Assembly (NCBI GenBank): GCA_021732845.1
Contig: JAKFUF010000052.1
Span: 1 to 51,251, forward strand
DNA from: Planctomycetaceae bacterium
GTDB taxonomy: Bacteria > Planctomycetota > Planctomycetia > Planctomycetales > Planctomycetaceae
Direction: 5' to 3'
Length of the DNA stretch: 51,251 nt
Numbering within the stretch: position 1 is the first letter of the stretch; every line of letters begins with the position of its first letter. Shown piece by piece: positions 17,179 to 26,040 of this stretch. A program made the position numbers and the translations under genes. The notes beneath the pieces are model-generated. The model had not been told where the DNA came from. It saw only the letters and a list, made by a program, of their open reading frames with translations, and ran no database searches.

Positions 17179-17550
17179 ATGCCCACGATCAATCAACTCG
17201 TCCGAAAGCCGCGCGTCAAGCAGTCCGCCCGGACGAAAACCCCCGTGCTCGAGGGCTGCCCGCAGAAGCGTGGTGTGTGCCTGCAAGTCAAAACGATCAC
17301 CCCCAAGAAGCCGAACTCGGCTTTGCGAAAAGTGGCCCGCGTGCGGCTGTCGAACGGCAAGGAAATCACCGCGTACATCCCCGGCGAAGGCCACAACCTC
17401 CAGGAACACTCGATTGTTCTGGTGCGTGGTGGTCGTGTTCGCGACCTTCCCGGTGTGCGGTACAAAATCATCCGCGGTGTGCTCGATACGCTCGGCGTTT
17501 CCAAGCGTATGCAGGCTCGCAGCCGTTACGGTGCGAAGCGGCCCAAATAA
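17179..17550 (+). CDS. rpsL: 30S ribosomal protein S12
   Basis: 123 residues, normal length. The start [12 protein letters not shown] is the universal S12 N-terminus, so the ATG at 17179 is used. The conserved KKPNSALRK segment and the later [11 protein letters not shown] segment (regions where streptomycin-resistance changes occur in other bacteria) are both intact, with no visible resistance-type change. S12 sits at the decoding centre of the 30S subunit. It is first in the ribosomal cluster, 89 bases before rpsG, with AGGGA some 13 bases upstream. Confidence 0.99.
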   Translation: MPTINQLVRKPRVKQSARTKTPVLEGCPQKRGVCLQVKTITPKKPNSALRKVARVRLSNGKEITAYIPGEGHNLQEHSIVLVRGGRVRDLPGVRYKIIRGVLDTLGVSKRMQARSRYGAKRPK

Positions 17551-17639
17551 GCCCGCCAGGGCAGTGGCCGGATCAATAGCGGCAGCAAGAGCGGACACAA
17601 AACCAGACACATTCATCAGTTTTCAGAAGACTCGGACCC

Positions 17640-18113
17640 ATGGCCGACAAGTTCACTGCCAGCGCGACTCAGCTCAAGCCGGACACTCGGTACCATTCCG
17701 TAATGGCATCGAAGTTCATCAATTGCCTGATGCGCGACGGGAAGAAGAGCGTCGCGATCGGCGTGTTCTACGATGCGCTGGATCATGTGAAGAAGAAACT
17801 GCCCGACCAAAACCCGATCGATGTCTTCCAGCAGGCGCTGGACAACATCCGCCCTTCCATTGAAGTTCGGTCCCGCCGCGTCGGTGGTGCCAACTATCAA
17901 GTCCCCACCCCGGTGAGCGACAAGCGACAGCGAACGCTGGCCATTCGCTGGCTGCTGGCGGCCTGCCGCGGCAAGAAGGGCAAGCCGATGCACCTGAAGC
18001 TGGCGGAGGAGTTGCTTCAGGCCTACAAGCGCGAAGGTGTGGCAATGACCCAGCGGGAAAACGTCCACCGCATGGCCGATGCCAACAAGGCGTTTGCCCA
18101 CTTCGCGTGGTAG
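17640..18113 (+). CDS. rpsG: 30S ribosomal protein S7
   Basis: 157 residues, normal length. S7 nucleates assembly of the 30S head and contacts E-site tRNA. Family segments are [48 protein letters not shown] and [16 protein letters not shown]. It is co-transcribed with rpsL and followed 28 bases later by an intrinsic terminator, so the rpsL-rpsG unit ends here rather than running into fusA. Confidence 0.99.
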   Translation: MADKFTASATQLKPDTRYHSVMASKFINCLMRDGKKSVAIGVFYDALDHVKKKLPDQNPIDVFQQALDNIRPSIEVRSRRVGGANYQVPTPVSDKRQRTLAIRWLLAACRGKKGKPMHLKLAEELLQAYKREGVAMTQRENVHRMADANKAFAHFAW

Positions 18114-18140
18114 CCGCAGTGGCTTGAATTCGAGCTTTCA

Positions 18141-18171
18141 AAGCCCGGTTTCCTTGGGAACCGGGCTTTTT
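18141..18171 (+). terminator. Rho-independent terminator after rpsG
   Basis: AAGCCCGGTTTCC pairs with GGGAACCGGGCTT (12 of 13 pairs plus a G-T) around a 2-base loop and runs into TTTTT. It is a strong intrinsic terminator separating rpsL-rpsG from fusA. Confidence 0.92.
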
Positions 18172-18205
18172 GCTACCAGTGGTGCATGGCTGTCAAAATA
18201 GGATT

Positions 18206-18283
18206 TTGAACCACGAAAGGCACGAAGAACACGAAAGACTTTTTGGACCAGCGTTCGTGTTCTTCGCGCCTTTCCATGATTCA
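18206..18283. repeat. Inverted repeat, CACGAAGAACACGAA family
   Basis: Two 30-base arms (18206-18235 and 18254-18283) are reverse complements at about 24 of 30 positions; the best-conserved core is CACGAAGAACACGAA against TTCGTGTTCTTCGCG. It lies between the rpsG terminator and fusA. It has the look of a dispersed repeat like that at 2388-2481. The fusA promoter must be in or next to it. Confidence 0.65.
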
Positions 18284-18358
18284 GGTCTTGAACCTCTCTT
18301 TCTGGCTTGACTCACCCCACAAACGTATTTGTGGCCCCCGGTTTCGTCGACGTGCATC

Positions 18359-20428
18359 ATGTCGTTTCCCATCGAAAACCTGCGCAACATTGGCATTATC
18401 GCCCACATTGATGCCGGGAAAACAACGACGACAGAGCGCATTCTGTACTATGCCGGTGCGTCGCACAGCATGGGGAATGTCGACGATGGCACGACCAACA
18501 CGGATTTCGACCCCGAAGAACAGCAGCGTGGCATCACCATCTACTCAGCAGCGGTGACCTGCGAGTGGAAGGGGATTTCCATCAATGTGATCGACACGCC
18601 CGGGCACGTTGACTTTACCGCAGAAGTGGAACGCAGTCTGCGAGTGCTGGATGGTGGGATCGTGATTTTCAGCGCCCGGGAGGGTGTTGAAGCGCAAAGC
18701 GAGACTGTCTGGCGGCAGGCCAACAAGTATCGCGTTCCGCGACTGTGCTTCATCAACAAGATGGACCGCATTGGGGCGGACTTCGAGCGAACCTTCAAGC
18801 AGATCACCGAGCGTCTTGCAGCCGCGCCGCTGGCGATTCAGATTCCAGTTGGGTCTTCCAATAGCTTCACCGGCGTTATCGACCTCATTGAAATGCAGTA
18901 CCTGCAGTTCAACGAAGCCACGCGCGGTGCCGATTTCACGTCAAGCCCCATTCCCGAAGACCAGTTGGAGCGAGCCACGCAGTGGCGGCGGCTGATGCTG
19001 GACCAGGTGGCGATGCTCGACGACGCCGTGTTTGCCAAGTACCTGGAAGAAGAGACGATTCCCGTTGATGACATTCACCGCCTGCTCCGCCTGGGCACGC
19101 TCCAGCTCCACTTTCAACCGGTGCTATGTGGCTCATCCCTCAAGTACGTCGGTGTCCAACCGCTGTTAGATGCCGTCACGCGATATCTGCCCAGCCCCAT
19201 CGACCGTCCGGCAGTGCAGGGCACGCGACACGGGGGACGAAGTGCCGGTGAGATGGAAAGCCGCAAGCCTTCCAGCAAAGAACCGTTTTGCGGACTGGTG
19301 TTCAAGATTCAAAGCGATGCGCACGGTGACCTGTGCTTCGTGCGAGTGTACTCCGGGGTCCTGAAGGGCAAGAGCCGCGCGATCAATCCTCGAACTGGCA
19401 AGAAAGAGCTGATCAGCCAGTTGTGGCACATCCAGGCGAACCGCCGCGAAAAAATTGAAACCGATCAGGTCGAGGCGGGTGACATCGTGGGCGTCACCGG
19501 CCCCAAGGAAGTGGTGACGGGTGACACGCTCTGCGATACCCAGCACCCCTTGCTGCTCGAAAGCATTGTGTTCCCTGAGCCGGTGATCTCGATGGCCGTC
19601 GAGCCGGAGTCGAGCGCGGATCGCAAGAAGCTCGCCGATACGCTGGTGACGCTGGGCCGCATGGACCCGACGTTTACCGCCAAGATCAATGAAGAGACGG
19701 GGCAGACACTGATCAGCGGGATGGGTGAGCTGCACTTGGAAGTGATCAAGCACCGGATGGAGCGTGACTTCAAGCTCAGCGTCCGGGTGCACAAGCCACG
19801 GGTGAGCTATCGAGAAACAATTCGCCAGCCAACCGAGGCCGAGGGGACCTTCAGCCGCAGCCTGGCCGGCGTTAACCAGTTTGCGCGCGTCAAGCTGAGA
19901 ATCGAGCCGTTTGTCGGCGATGAGCCGGTCACGCTGAAAAACACGCTGAAACCGAACACGCTCCCCAAGGAAATCATGCCCCTGGTGGAGCAAACCGTCG
20001 TTGACGAGGCCCGCAGCGGCGGCGTCCTGGGGTATCCGCTGATTCAGGTCAAGATTACCCTCTTGGATGCCGAAGCTCAAAACTTGGACGCCCCTGAAGC
20101 CGCCTTTCAGTCGGCGGCCATGCAGGCGGTCCGGCAGGGACTTGGCGACGCAGGGGTCAAATTGCTCGAACCAATCATGCGGCTCGAGGTAGTGACACCC
20201 GAAGAGTTCCTGGGAAACATTCACGAAAATCTGCGATCGCGGCGGGCCAATGTGACGGCCTCCGAACAGCGCTCGGGACTGCATGTCATTACGGCGGAAG
20301 TCCCGCTGTCGCAAATGTTTGGATACTCTTCGCAGGTGAAGAGCCTGTCCCAGGGGCGGGCCTCACACAGTATGGAACCGCTGCGCTACGACGAAGCTCC
20401 GCCGGATGTGCTGGAGTCCATGATGTAG
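18359..20428 (+). CDS. fusA: Elongation factor G (EF-G), probably of the divergent spd/EFG2-like type
   Basis: 689 residues. The GTPase motifs are complete: AHIDAGKTTTTE (G1), RGITI (G2), DTPGHVDF (G3) and NKMD (G4). Domains II-V follow, including ISGMGELHLEVIKHRME (domain III), VSYRETI (start of IV) and VPLSQMFGYSSQVKSLSQGR (V). The domain IV loop at about residues 499-511 reads SRSLAGVNQFARV where canonical translocases have a KQSGGRGQYGHV-like loop. That loop reaches the decoding centre, and its loss recalls mitochondrial EFG2 and the spdEFG2 paralogues described in spirochaetes, planctomycetes and deltaproteobacteria, which act in ribosome recycling. The ATG at 18359 gives MSFPIENLRN. tuf does not follow. 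Confidence 0.93.
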   Translation: MSFPIENLRNIGIIAHIDAGKTTTTERILYYAGASHSMGNVDDGTTNTDFDPEEQQRGITIYSAAVTCEWKGISINVIDTPGHVDFTAEVERSLRVLDGGIVIFSAREGVEAQSETVWRQANKYRVPRLCFINKMDRIGADFERTFKQITERLAAAPLAIQIPVGSSNSFTGVIDLIEMQYLQFNEATRGADFTSSPIPEDQLERATQWRRLMLDQVAMLDDAVFAKYLEEETIPVDDIHRLLRLGTLQLHFQPVLCGSSLKYVGVQPLLDAVTRYLPSPIDRPAVQGTRHGGRSAGEMESRKPSSKEPFCGLVFKIQSDAHGDLCFVRVYSGVLKGKSRAINPRTGKKELISQLWHIQANRREKIETDQVEAGDIVGVTGPKEVVTGDTLCDTQHPLLLESIVFPEPVISMAVEPESSADRKKLADTLVTLGRMDPTFTAKINEETGQTLISGMGELHLEVIKHRMERDFKLSVRVHKPRVSYRETIRQPTEAEGTFSRSLAGVNQFARVKLRIEPFVGDEPVTLKNTLKPNTLPKEIMPLVEQTVVDEARSGGVLGYPLIQVKITLLDAEAQNLDAPEAAFQSAAMQAVRQGLGDAGVKLLEPIMRLEVVTPEEFLGNIHENLRSRRANVTASEQRSGLHVITAEVPLSQMFGYSSQVKSLSQGRASHSMEPLRYDEAPPDVLESMM

Positions 20429-20456
20429 GTCCGCATGAAAATTTTGTGTGGACTGA

Positions 20457-20485
20457 TTGACATCTGCGAACCGCTGAACTAACAT
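20457..20485 (+). promoter_or_regulatory. Candidate sigma70-type promoter for the S10 operon
   Basis: A perfect -35 box TTGACA (20457-20462) is followed after 17 bases by TAACAT (20480-20485, 4 of 6 matches to TATAAT). It sits in the 136-base spacer between fusA and rpsJ and would give a leader of about 70 bases before the rpsJ GTG. Confidence 0.65.
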
Positions 20486-20564
20486 CTTCCGTTTTCCGCC
20501 CCACTTTCGACGCCTGAATTGGTGGACGGGACAGACGCAAACTATTCAGGTAAGGGGCATTGCG

Positions 20565-20897
20565 GTGGCTGCCAAAAAGCAGGAACGTATTCGCATTCGG
20601 ATGGAGGCTTACGACCATTCCGTGCTGGATCTGTCGGCGACAGAAATCGTCGACACGGCGAAGCGGACGGGAGCAATCGTGCACGGGCCGATTCCACTGC
20701 CCACGCGGATCGAGCGGTACACCGTTCTGCGGAGTCCGCATATCGACAAGAAGTCACGCGAGCAGTTTGAGATTCGGACACACAAGCGATTGATTGACAT
20801 TATTCAGCCAACCGGCAAAACGATCGACGCCCTCAACAAGCTCTCGTTGCCCGCTGGCGTGGACATCAAAATCAAGGCCTCTGCCGCCGGCAACTGA
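20565..20897 (+). CDS. rpsJ: 30S ribosomal protein S10
   Basis: 110 residues, slightly longer than the usual 102-105. It is a head protein of the 30S subunit and also the NusE partner in antitermination. Family segments are [33 protein letters not shown] and [15 protein letters not shown]. The start is a GTG with AAGGGG about 7 bases upstream. It is the first gene of the S10-spc-alpha series, preceded by its own candidate promoter. Confidence 0.98.
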   Translation: MAAKKQERIRIRMEAYDHSVLDLSATEIVDTAKRTGAIVHGPIPLPTRIERYTVLRSPHIDKKSREQFEIRTHKRLIDIIQPTGKTIDALNKLSLPAGVDIKIKASAAGN

Positions 20898-21055
20898 CTG
20901 GTGCGGAAGTGTTGATTCACGTGGTTTGCGAGGCATGAACGCAGCAATCCGGCTGGTTGCTGCGTCGAACTTTTGAGTTCGCTGGTTCGCAACGCAGTTT
21001 TTCAGATAGAACTGGTCGCCATTAAATGGCGGCCGCATGAGGAGTTGGTGCCGTC

Positions 21056-21763
21056 ATGGCTGTGGGACTGCTGGGCCGCAAGGTTGGAATGACGCAAGTG
21101 ACCGATGAGACTGGCCGTTCGGTGCCGGTCACGGTCATTGAGGCTGGGCCATGTACGGTGTTGCAGATCCGCACGATGGCTCGTGACGGTTACGAAGCGG
21201 TTCAGATGGGTTTCCGCGACAAGCCACGCCGGCTGGCCATTCGGGCTGAACGCGGGCACGTGGCCGTGCTGAGCAGCAAGCGGTCAAAGGCCAAGGCGGA
21301 AGCGAAAATTGAACCTGTCGCGAAGGCGAACTGTGAGCCACAGAGGTATGTCCGTGAATTCCGGACTGACGCCAAGGATCAGCCAGTCGAGGTTGGGGCG
21401 AAGCTGACGGTTGAGTTGTTTAAAGACGTGCCAGCTCTCGATGTGATTGGGATGATCAAGGGGCGTGGGACCGCCGGTGCCATGAAGGCCCACGGTTTTC
21501 ACGGTTTGTCGGCGAGCCACGGCGTGCAGCGGGCACACCGGTCCCAGGGATCTGTCGGCTCACACGCTGCTGATCGCGGCCATAGCGGTAAGATCAAGAA
21601 GGGCAAGTTGATGTCGACTCGCTGGGGTAACGAGCGGGTCACCATTCGAAATCTGAAGCTCGTGCGGATCGACGCGGAGAACAATCTGCTGCTGGTCCGC
21701 GGCGCCATCCCGGGGCCAAATGGCGGGTACGTCATGGTCCGGAAGGCAAACAAGTTGAAGTAG
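21056..21763 (+). CDS. rplC: 50S ribosomal protein L3
   Basis: 235 residues. L3 is an early 50S assembly protein whose tip nears the peptidyl transferase centre. The start GLLGRKVGMTQVTDETG, the central DVIGMIKGRGTAGAMKAHGF, the GSVGSHAADRG loop and the ending GGYVMVRKA are typical. GAGGAG precedes the ATG by 12 bases. The gap to rpsJ is 158 bases, large for this operon in other bacteria. Confidence 0.98.
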   Translation: MAVGLLGRKVGMTQVTDETGRSVPVTVIEAGPCTVLQIRTMARDGYEAVQMGFRDKPRRLAIRAERGHVAVLSSKRSKAKAEAKIEPVAKANCEPQRYVREFRTDAKDQPVEVGAKLTVELFKDVPALDVIGMIKGRGTAGAMKAHGFHGLSASHGVQRAHRSQGSVGSHAADRGHSGKIKKGKLMSTRWGNERVTIRNLKLVRIDAENNLLLVRGAIPGPNGGYVMVRKANKLK

Positions 21764-21951
21764 GTGAGTCGGATCGGACTTGGCCACAAGTTGGTTCCGG
21801 TCTGTTGATGCTGGCCTGCTGCGGCCGTCCGATTTCGACGGCGGGTGCATCAGGCGTCAAGTGTGGCGGAATCGCCGCAATGCCTGCCGTGATGGTTGGC
21901 GATTTTTCGTGGGCGATTTGTTTCGACGTGTGAAACCTCGGAAGTGCTGTT

Positions 21952-22602
21952 ATGATTTCTCTCCCTATCGTCAACAAGGATGGCCAGCAGGTCGGAACCT
22001 ACGAGTTCGACCCGGCTGAGCTGGCTCCTGGCATTAACAAGCAGTTGATGCACGACGCTACGGTGATGTACGAAACGAATCGCCGGGTGGGCACGGTGCG
22101 AACCAAAGCCCGCGGCGAGGTCGTCGGCAGCACGAAGAAGATCTACAAGCAAAAAGGAACTGGCCGGGCGCGCATGGGACAGAAGCGCACCGGTATTCGT
22201 CGAGGCGGGGGACATATTCATGCCATTCGCCCCATCGATTATGTGTTCAGGATGCCAAAGAAGGCGGTCGCGCTGGCGACCCGCATGGCGCTCTTGAGCA
22301 AGTTTCAGGACAATCAGGTCGTCATTCTGGATGACTTGGTCATGCTGAAGCCCAGAACAAAAGATGTCGTTGCGCTGTTGAAAGCTGTCGGCATCAGCGA
22401 GACGTCGGTGCTGGTGGCGACGGCTCAACACGATGCGATCGTGTACAAGTCGGCTCGCAATATCCCCTCGGTTCAGGTTTTGCCGGCCAGTGATATCAAC
22501 ACCTATGTGTTGCTGCGGCAGCGGCGGCTGATGCTCACTCGGGCCGCGATGGATGGGCTGCGGGATAAGGCCAAGCGAACGCGCTCGGCGGTTGACGCCT
22601 GA
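21952..22602 (+). CDS. rplD: 50S ribosomal protein L4
   Basis: 216 residues. L4 lines the peptide exit tunnel; in Escherichia coli it also represses its own operon. The extended-loop segment KQKGTGRARMGQKRTG is intact, as are RRGGGHIHAIRP and the C-terminal NIPSVQVLPASDINTYVLL. The 188-base spacer before it contains complementary blocks GTCGGATCGGAC (21768-21779) and GTCCGA...CGAC (21827-21839) that could form a leader stem; whether this is regulatory is unknown. Confidence 0.98.
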   Translation: MISLPIVNKDGQQVGTYEFDPAELAPGINKQLMHDATVMYETNRRVGTVRTKARGEVVGSTKKIYKQKGTGRARMGQKRTGIRRGGGHIHAIRPIDYVFRMPKKAVALATRMALLSKFQDNQVVILDDLVMLKPRTKDVVALLKAVGISETSVLVATAQHDAIVYKSARNIPSVQVLPASDINTYVLLRQRRLMLTRAAMDGLRDKAKRTRSAVDA

Positions 22603-22700
22603 GTGGACTGAAGCCGGGCGGACGAAGCAGTGGATAGGCAGCGCTTGCCGAGAGGCGGGCGGGAAGATTGGCAGTGAGTGCGGGCGAGGCAAGGTGAATC

Positions 22701-23009
22701 ATGGCGATCGTAAAGCAGTCCGGCATTACCCTCGAACCTTATCAAGTGGTGCTGCGCCCCTTGGTGACGGAAAAGGGGACGCATCTCTCTGAGCGGTTCA
22801 ACTCGTACACCTTCGAGGTGACGCTTAATGCCACCAAGCAGGACATCCGCAAGGCGGTGGAAGAGCTTTGGGAAGTCCGCGTGAAGTCAGTGCGAACGCA
22901 AACCCGGGTCGGCAAGCCCAAGCGAACCAAGACAGTCGAAATTCAGTTGCAGCCTTGGAAGCGGGCGATCGTGACGCTGCACGAAGATGACCGGATTGCC
23001 TTCTACTAA
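22701..23009 (+). CDS. rplW: 50S ribosomal protein L23
   Basis: 102 residues, normal length. L23 borders the tunnel exit and is the docking site of trigger factor and SRP. Family features are VLRPLVTEKGTHLSERFNSY, the FEVTLNATKQDIRKAVEELW helix, and the basic GKPKRTKTVEIQ loop. AAGG lies 6 bases before the ATG. It sits between rplD and rplB in standard order. Confidence 0.98.
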   Translation: MAIVKQSGITLEPYQVVLRPLVTEKGTHLSERFNSYTFEVTLNATKQDIRKAVEELWEVRVKSVRTQTRVGKPKRTKTVEIQLQPWKRAIVTLHEDDRIAFY

Positions 23010-23092
23010 GCCAATCGCGTTCAGTTCCGCTTCCGCCTAAAAGACACGACACGCCAGCGCGATGTTCGCTGGAAAAACAGTGGAGAATAAAC

Positions 23093-23950
23093 ATGGGAAT
23101 TCGCGTTCACAAGCCGACGAGCAACGGTCGCCGTAACTCGTCCGTGAGCGATTTCGCCGAAATTACAGACAAGAAGAAGAAGCCCGAGAAATCGCTGATG
23201 GTTCGCATCACGCGAAAAGGCGGTCGCAACTTCCAGGGCAAGATCACCTGCCGTCATACCGGCGGCGGGCACCGGAAGATGTACCGGATCATCGATTTCA
23301 AGCGGATCAAGGATGGCATGGTCGCCAACGTGATCTCGATCGAATACGATCCGAATCGCTCCGCCCGCATCGCCCTGATTCAGTACGCCGACGGAACCAA
23401 GAACTACATCCTCGCCCCCAAGGGACTGACGGCGGGTATGAAAGTCGAGAGTGGACCGGGGGTGGAGCCGGTCGTCGGCAACTGCCTTCCGCTGGAGAAG
23501 ATTCCCCCCTCCACGACGATTCACAACATTGAACTGCAGCCGGGCCGGGGCGGCCAGCTTTGCCGCAGTGCCGGTGTCTCGGGTGTCATCAACGCCCGCG
23601 ATGGGGCGTGGGCGCAAATCACATTGCCGTCGGGTGAAGTCCGGCGTATCTCCAGCAAGTGCCGGGCGACCATCGGCGAGTTGAGCAACGGCGAGCATAG
23701 TTCGATTGTGATCGGCAAGGCCGGTCGCGTGCGACGCAAGGGGATTCGCCCCTACGTCCGTGGCTCGGCCATGAACCCGGTCTCGCACAAGATGGGCGGC
23801 GGCGAAGGCCGCCGCAACGGTGGTCGGCACCCTGCCAGCCGCAACGGCAAGCTGGCCAAAGGTGGCAAGACGAGAAAGCCTCGGAAGCCCTCGGGAGCAG
23901 CGATCATCCGTCGGCGGAAGTCGCGGCGGTATGGTCAACTTAAGCTGTAG
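23093..23950 (+). CDS. rplB: 50S ribosomal protein L2
   Basis: 285 residues, near the usual 275. L2 is one of the primary rRNA-binding proteins, needed for subunit joining and peptidyl transferase activity. Conserved segments are RITRKGGRNFQGKIT, RHTGGGHRKMYRIIDFKR, GVVMNPVSH-equivalent RGSAMNPVSHKMGGGEGR with its essential His region, and the basic tail RRRKSRRYGQLKL. TGGAG precedes the ATG. The N-terminus is slightly shortened relative to enterobacteria. Confidence 0.99.
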   Translation: MGIRVHKPTSNGRRNSSVSDFAEITDKKKKPEKSLMVRITRKGGRNFQGKITCRHTGGGHRKMYRIIDFKRIKDGMVANVISIEYDPNRSARIALIQYADGTKNYILAPKGLTAGMKVESGPGVEPVVGNCLPLEKIPPSTTIHNIELQPGRGGQLCRSAGVSGVINARDGAWAQITLPSGEVRRISSKCRATIGELSNGEHSSIVIGKAGRVRRKGIRPYVRGSAMNPVSHKMGGGEGRRNGGRHPASRNGKLAKGGKTRKPRKPSGAAIIRRRKSRRYGQLKL

Positions 23951-24041
23951 TGCGGGTTGGGCCACGGTTTTGCAGCGAGAATTCATACACGGTTTCAGCG
24001 ACGGCGAACGATCACAGGCTACCTGAAGGGCGAAGTGGACC

Positions 24042-24311
24042 ATGGGACGATCATTGAAGAAGGGTCCGTTTGTGGACGCGAAGCTGCTCAAGAAAGTTGA
24101 GAAGCTCGCGCTCGCCAACAAGAAAGAGCCAATCAAGACCTGGTGCCGTCGGTCCACGATCTCGCCCGAATTCATCGGCTACACATTCCTGGTCCACAAC
24201 GGCCGGGCACACATCAACGTGTATGTGACAGAAGACATGATCGGCCACAAACTCGGTGAATTCGCCCCCAGCCGGACGTTTCGCGGGCATGGCGGCAGGG
24301 CCAAGAAGTAG
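24042..24311 (+). CDS. rpsS: 30S ribosomal protein S19
   Basis: 89 residues, normal length. S19 forms part of the 30S head with S13. The start [18 protein letters not shown], the central [17 protein letters not shown] and the ending [14 protein letters not shown] are diagnostic. It is followed by a 153-base gap to rplV, which holds no gene. Confidence 0.99.
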   Translation: MGRSLKKGPFVDAKLLKKVEKLALANKKEPIKTWCRRSTISPEFIGYTFLVHNGRAHINVYVTEDMIGHKLGEFAPSRTFRGHGGRAKK

Positions 24312-24464
24312 GCTCGGTCAAATTAACGCGCCCTGGTTGAACCGGGTGCGTTGCGGACAATCGGCTTGGCGTCCAACCCATACACACGATCATGAAAGTT
24401 TGCTGCGAGCTGTCCTCAATGTGGGATAAGCCGGTGGACCTGAGAATTGCGGGAGCTGTTCGAA

Positions 24465-24827
24465 ATGTCATTCAAGGCGTCACACCAGTTCGCACGGATC
24501 GCCCCGTCGAAGGTCCGGGCCTTCGCCGATCTGATCCGCGGACAGGAGGCCCGCAAGGGACTTGAGCTGCTACGGTATGAACCGAACCGCGGCGCGCGGA
24601 TGATCGAAAAAGTGTTGAAGAGCGCCATGGCCAACGCCGAACACGGCGGGGCTCGTAATGTCGACCACATGAAGATCGTTGATGCTCACGTGAACATGGG
24701 GCCGATGCTGAAACGCGTCTCGCCCCGTGCCCGTGGCATGGCTTACACCATTCGCCGCCGGTTCGCTCACATTCATGTTTCGATTGACGCTGTTGCCCCC
24801 AAGGCCACCGTCGAAGCCGGCAAGTAA
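24465..24827 (+). CDS. rplV: 50S ribosomal protein L22
   Basis: 120 residues. L22 spans the 50S body, its hairpin lining the exit tunnel. Features are ARIAPSKVRAFADLIRG, the ANAEHGG helix, and the tunnel-hairpin sequence MLKRVSPRARGMAYTIRRR. The ATG at 24465 with GGGAG 9 bases upstream is chosen over a TTG at 24447 in the same frame, which would add six residues. Confidence 0.98.
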   Translation: MSFKASHQFARIAPSKVRAFADLIRGQEARKGLELLRYEPNRGARMIEKVLKSAMANAEHGGARNVDHMKIVDAHVNMGPMLKRVSPRARGMAYTIRRRFAHIHVSIDAVAPKATVEAGK

Positions 24828-24885
24828 ACAGTCACGAGCGCAGACAGACCAATCAATTCAGCGTTGAAGTCAGAGGGTGTGCAGC

Positions 24886-25587
24886 ATGGGTCAAAAAACG
24901 CGGCCAACTGGGTTTCGGATCGGCATCACCGAGCCATGGCGCAGCCGCTGGTATGCGGCGAAGCGTGAGTTTGGCGAGCTGCTGGTCGAAGACTTCAAGA
25001 TCCGCACCTTTGTCAAAAAGAAATACAAGCTCGCCGGCATTCCGAAGATCGAAATCGAACGCACCCGCGACAACGTGATTGTGCATTTGCACACGGCGCG
25101 TCCGGGTATCATCATCGGGAAGAAGGGGCAGGAGGTCGACCGGCTCAAGGCCGAACTCGAAGACCTGACCGGGCGCCGGATGGAGCTGAAGATCGTCGAA
25201 ATCGGCAATGCCAACCGCAGTGCCGTGCTCGTGGCGGAGGACATCGCCCAGCAACTGGAGAAGCGTGGCAGCTTCCGTCGGACGATCAAACGCTCACTCG
25301 ACCAAGTGATGGATTCGGGTGTATTTGGAATCAAGGTTCAGCTCTCGGGCCGCCTCGGCGGCGCGGAAATGTCGCGGTGCGAAAAAGCCAGCCGGGGTTC
25401 GATCCCCCTGTCCACGCTGCAGAAACATATCGACTACGGGTTGGCCACAGCCTTGACGGCGCAAGGCGTCATCGGGGTGAAGGTCTGGATCGATCTCGGG
25501 AACTATTCGGACGAGGAGGCCAACAGTGGCGCTAATGCCAAAGCGGGTCAAGCACCGCAAAGAACAAAGAAGGCGTATAAAAGGTAA
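24886..25587 (+). CDS. rpsC: 30S ribosomal protein S3
   Basis: 233 residues from the ATG at 24886 (MGQKTRPTGFRIG); the GTG three codons earlier is not needed. S3 is at the mRNA entry channel. The KH domain GIIIGKKGQEVDRLK, the SRGSIPLSTLQKHIDYG segment and GVIGVKVWI are present. The last 20 residues, basic and Gln/Ala-rich (ending APQRTKKAYKR), are encoded by DNA that also encodes the start of L16: the two genes overlap by 62 bases in different frames, an unusually long overlap for this gene pair. Confidence 0.98.
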   Translation: MGQKTRPTGFRIGITEPWRSRWYAAKREFGELLVEDFKIRTFVKKKYKLAGIPKIEIERTRDNVIVHLHTARPGIIIGKKGQEVDRLKAELEDLTGRRMELKIVEIGNANRSAVLVAEDIAQQLEKRGSFRRTIKRSLDQVMDSGVFGIKVQLSGRLGGAEMSRCEKASRGSIPLSTLQKHIDYGLATALTAQGVIGVKVWIDLGNYSDEEANSGANAKAGQAPQRTKKAYKR

Positions 25588-25945
25588 TGCGACACGCGGA
25601 AATCGCGTTTCTCTGGGTGATTTCGGCCTGCAGGTATTGCAGGGCGGTTACATTCGGGCAAACACGATTGAAGCCTGCCGTATCGCGGCCACGCAGTACA
25701 TCCGCGGCGACGGCAAACTGTACATCCGGATCTTCCCCAGCAAGCCAATGACCGCCCGACCGCTGGAAACGCGAATGGGTAAGGGAAAAGGCGAGCCGGC
25801 ATTCTGGGTCGCGGTGGTGAAGCCGGGAGCGGTGCTGTTTGAGATCGCTGGTGTTCCGGCAGACGCCGCCCGCGAGTGTCTGGCGCGTATTGCGTACAAG
25901 CTGCCGTTGCCGGTCCGGATGGTGGCCCGGCTGCCTGGCGAATAG
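25526..25945 (+). CDS. rplP: 50S ribosomal protein L16
   Basis: 139 residues. L16 organises the A-site region of the 50S subunit. The start MALMPKRVKHRK is a GTG with AGGAGG 6 bases upstream, ideal spacing; the ATG three codons later would be 15 bases from it and is disfavoured. Conserved segments are GDFGLQVLQGGYIRANTIEA, RIFPSKPMTARPLETRMGKG and GEPAFWVAVVKPGAVLFE. The ribosome site and first 21 codons lie inside rpsC, so translation of the two is likely coupled. Confidence 0.98.
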   Translation: MALMPKRVKHRKEQRRRIKGNATRGNRVSLGDFGLQVLQGGYIRANTIEACRIAATQYIRGDGKLYIRIFPSKPMTARPLETRMGKGKGEPAFWVAVVKPGAVLFEIAGVPADAARECLARIAYKLPLPVRMVARLPGE

Positions 25946-26040
25946 CATCGCTTGGCGATGATGGCCGCCTGACGAATTAACAGTGAAACCAACCGGCTGA
26001 GTCATGTCAGCCGGTTGACATTCAGAAACGCAGGTGGGAA

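Noticed and set aside
16789-17616. 275-residue minus-strand open frame across rpsL
   Set aside because: Antisense of S12; starts inside the ribosomal operon and reads through an AT-rich repeat.
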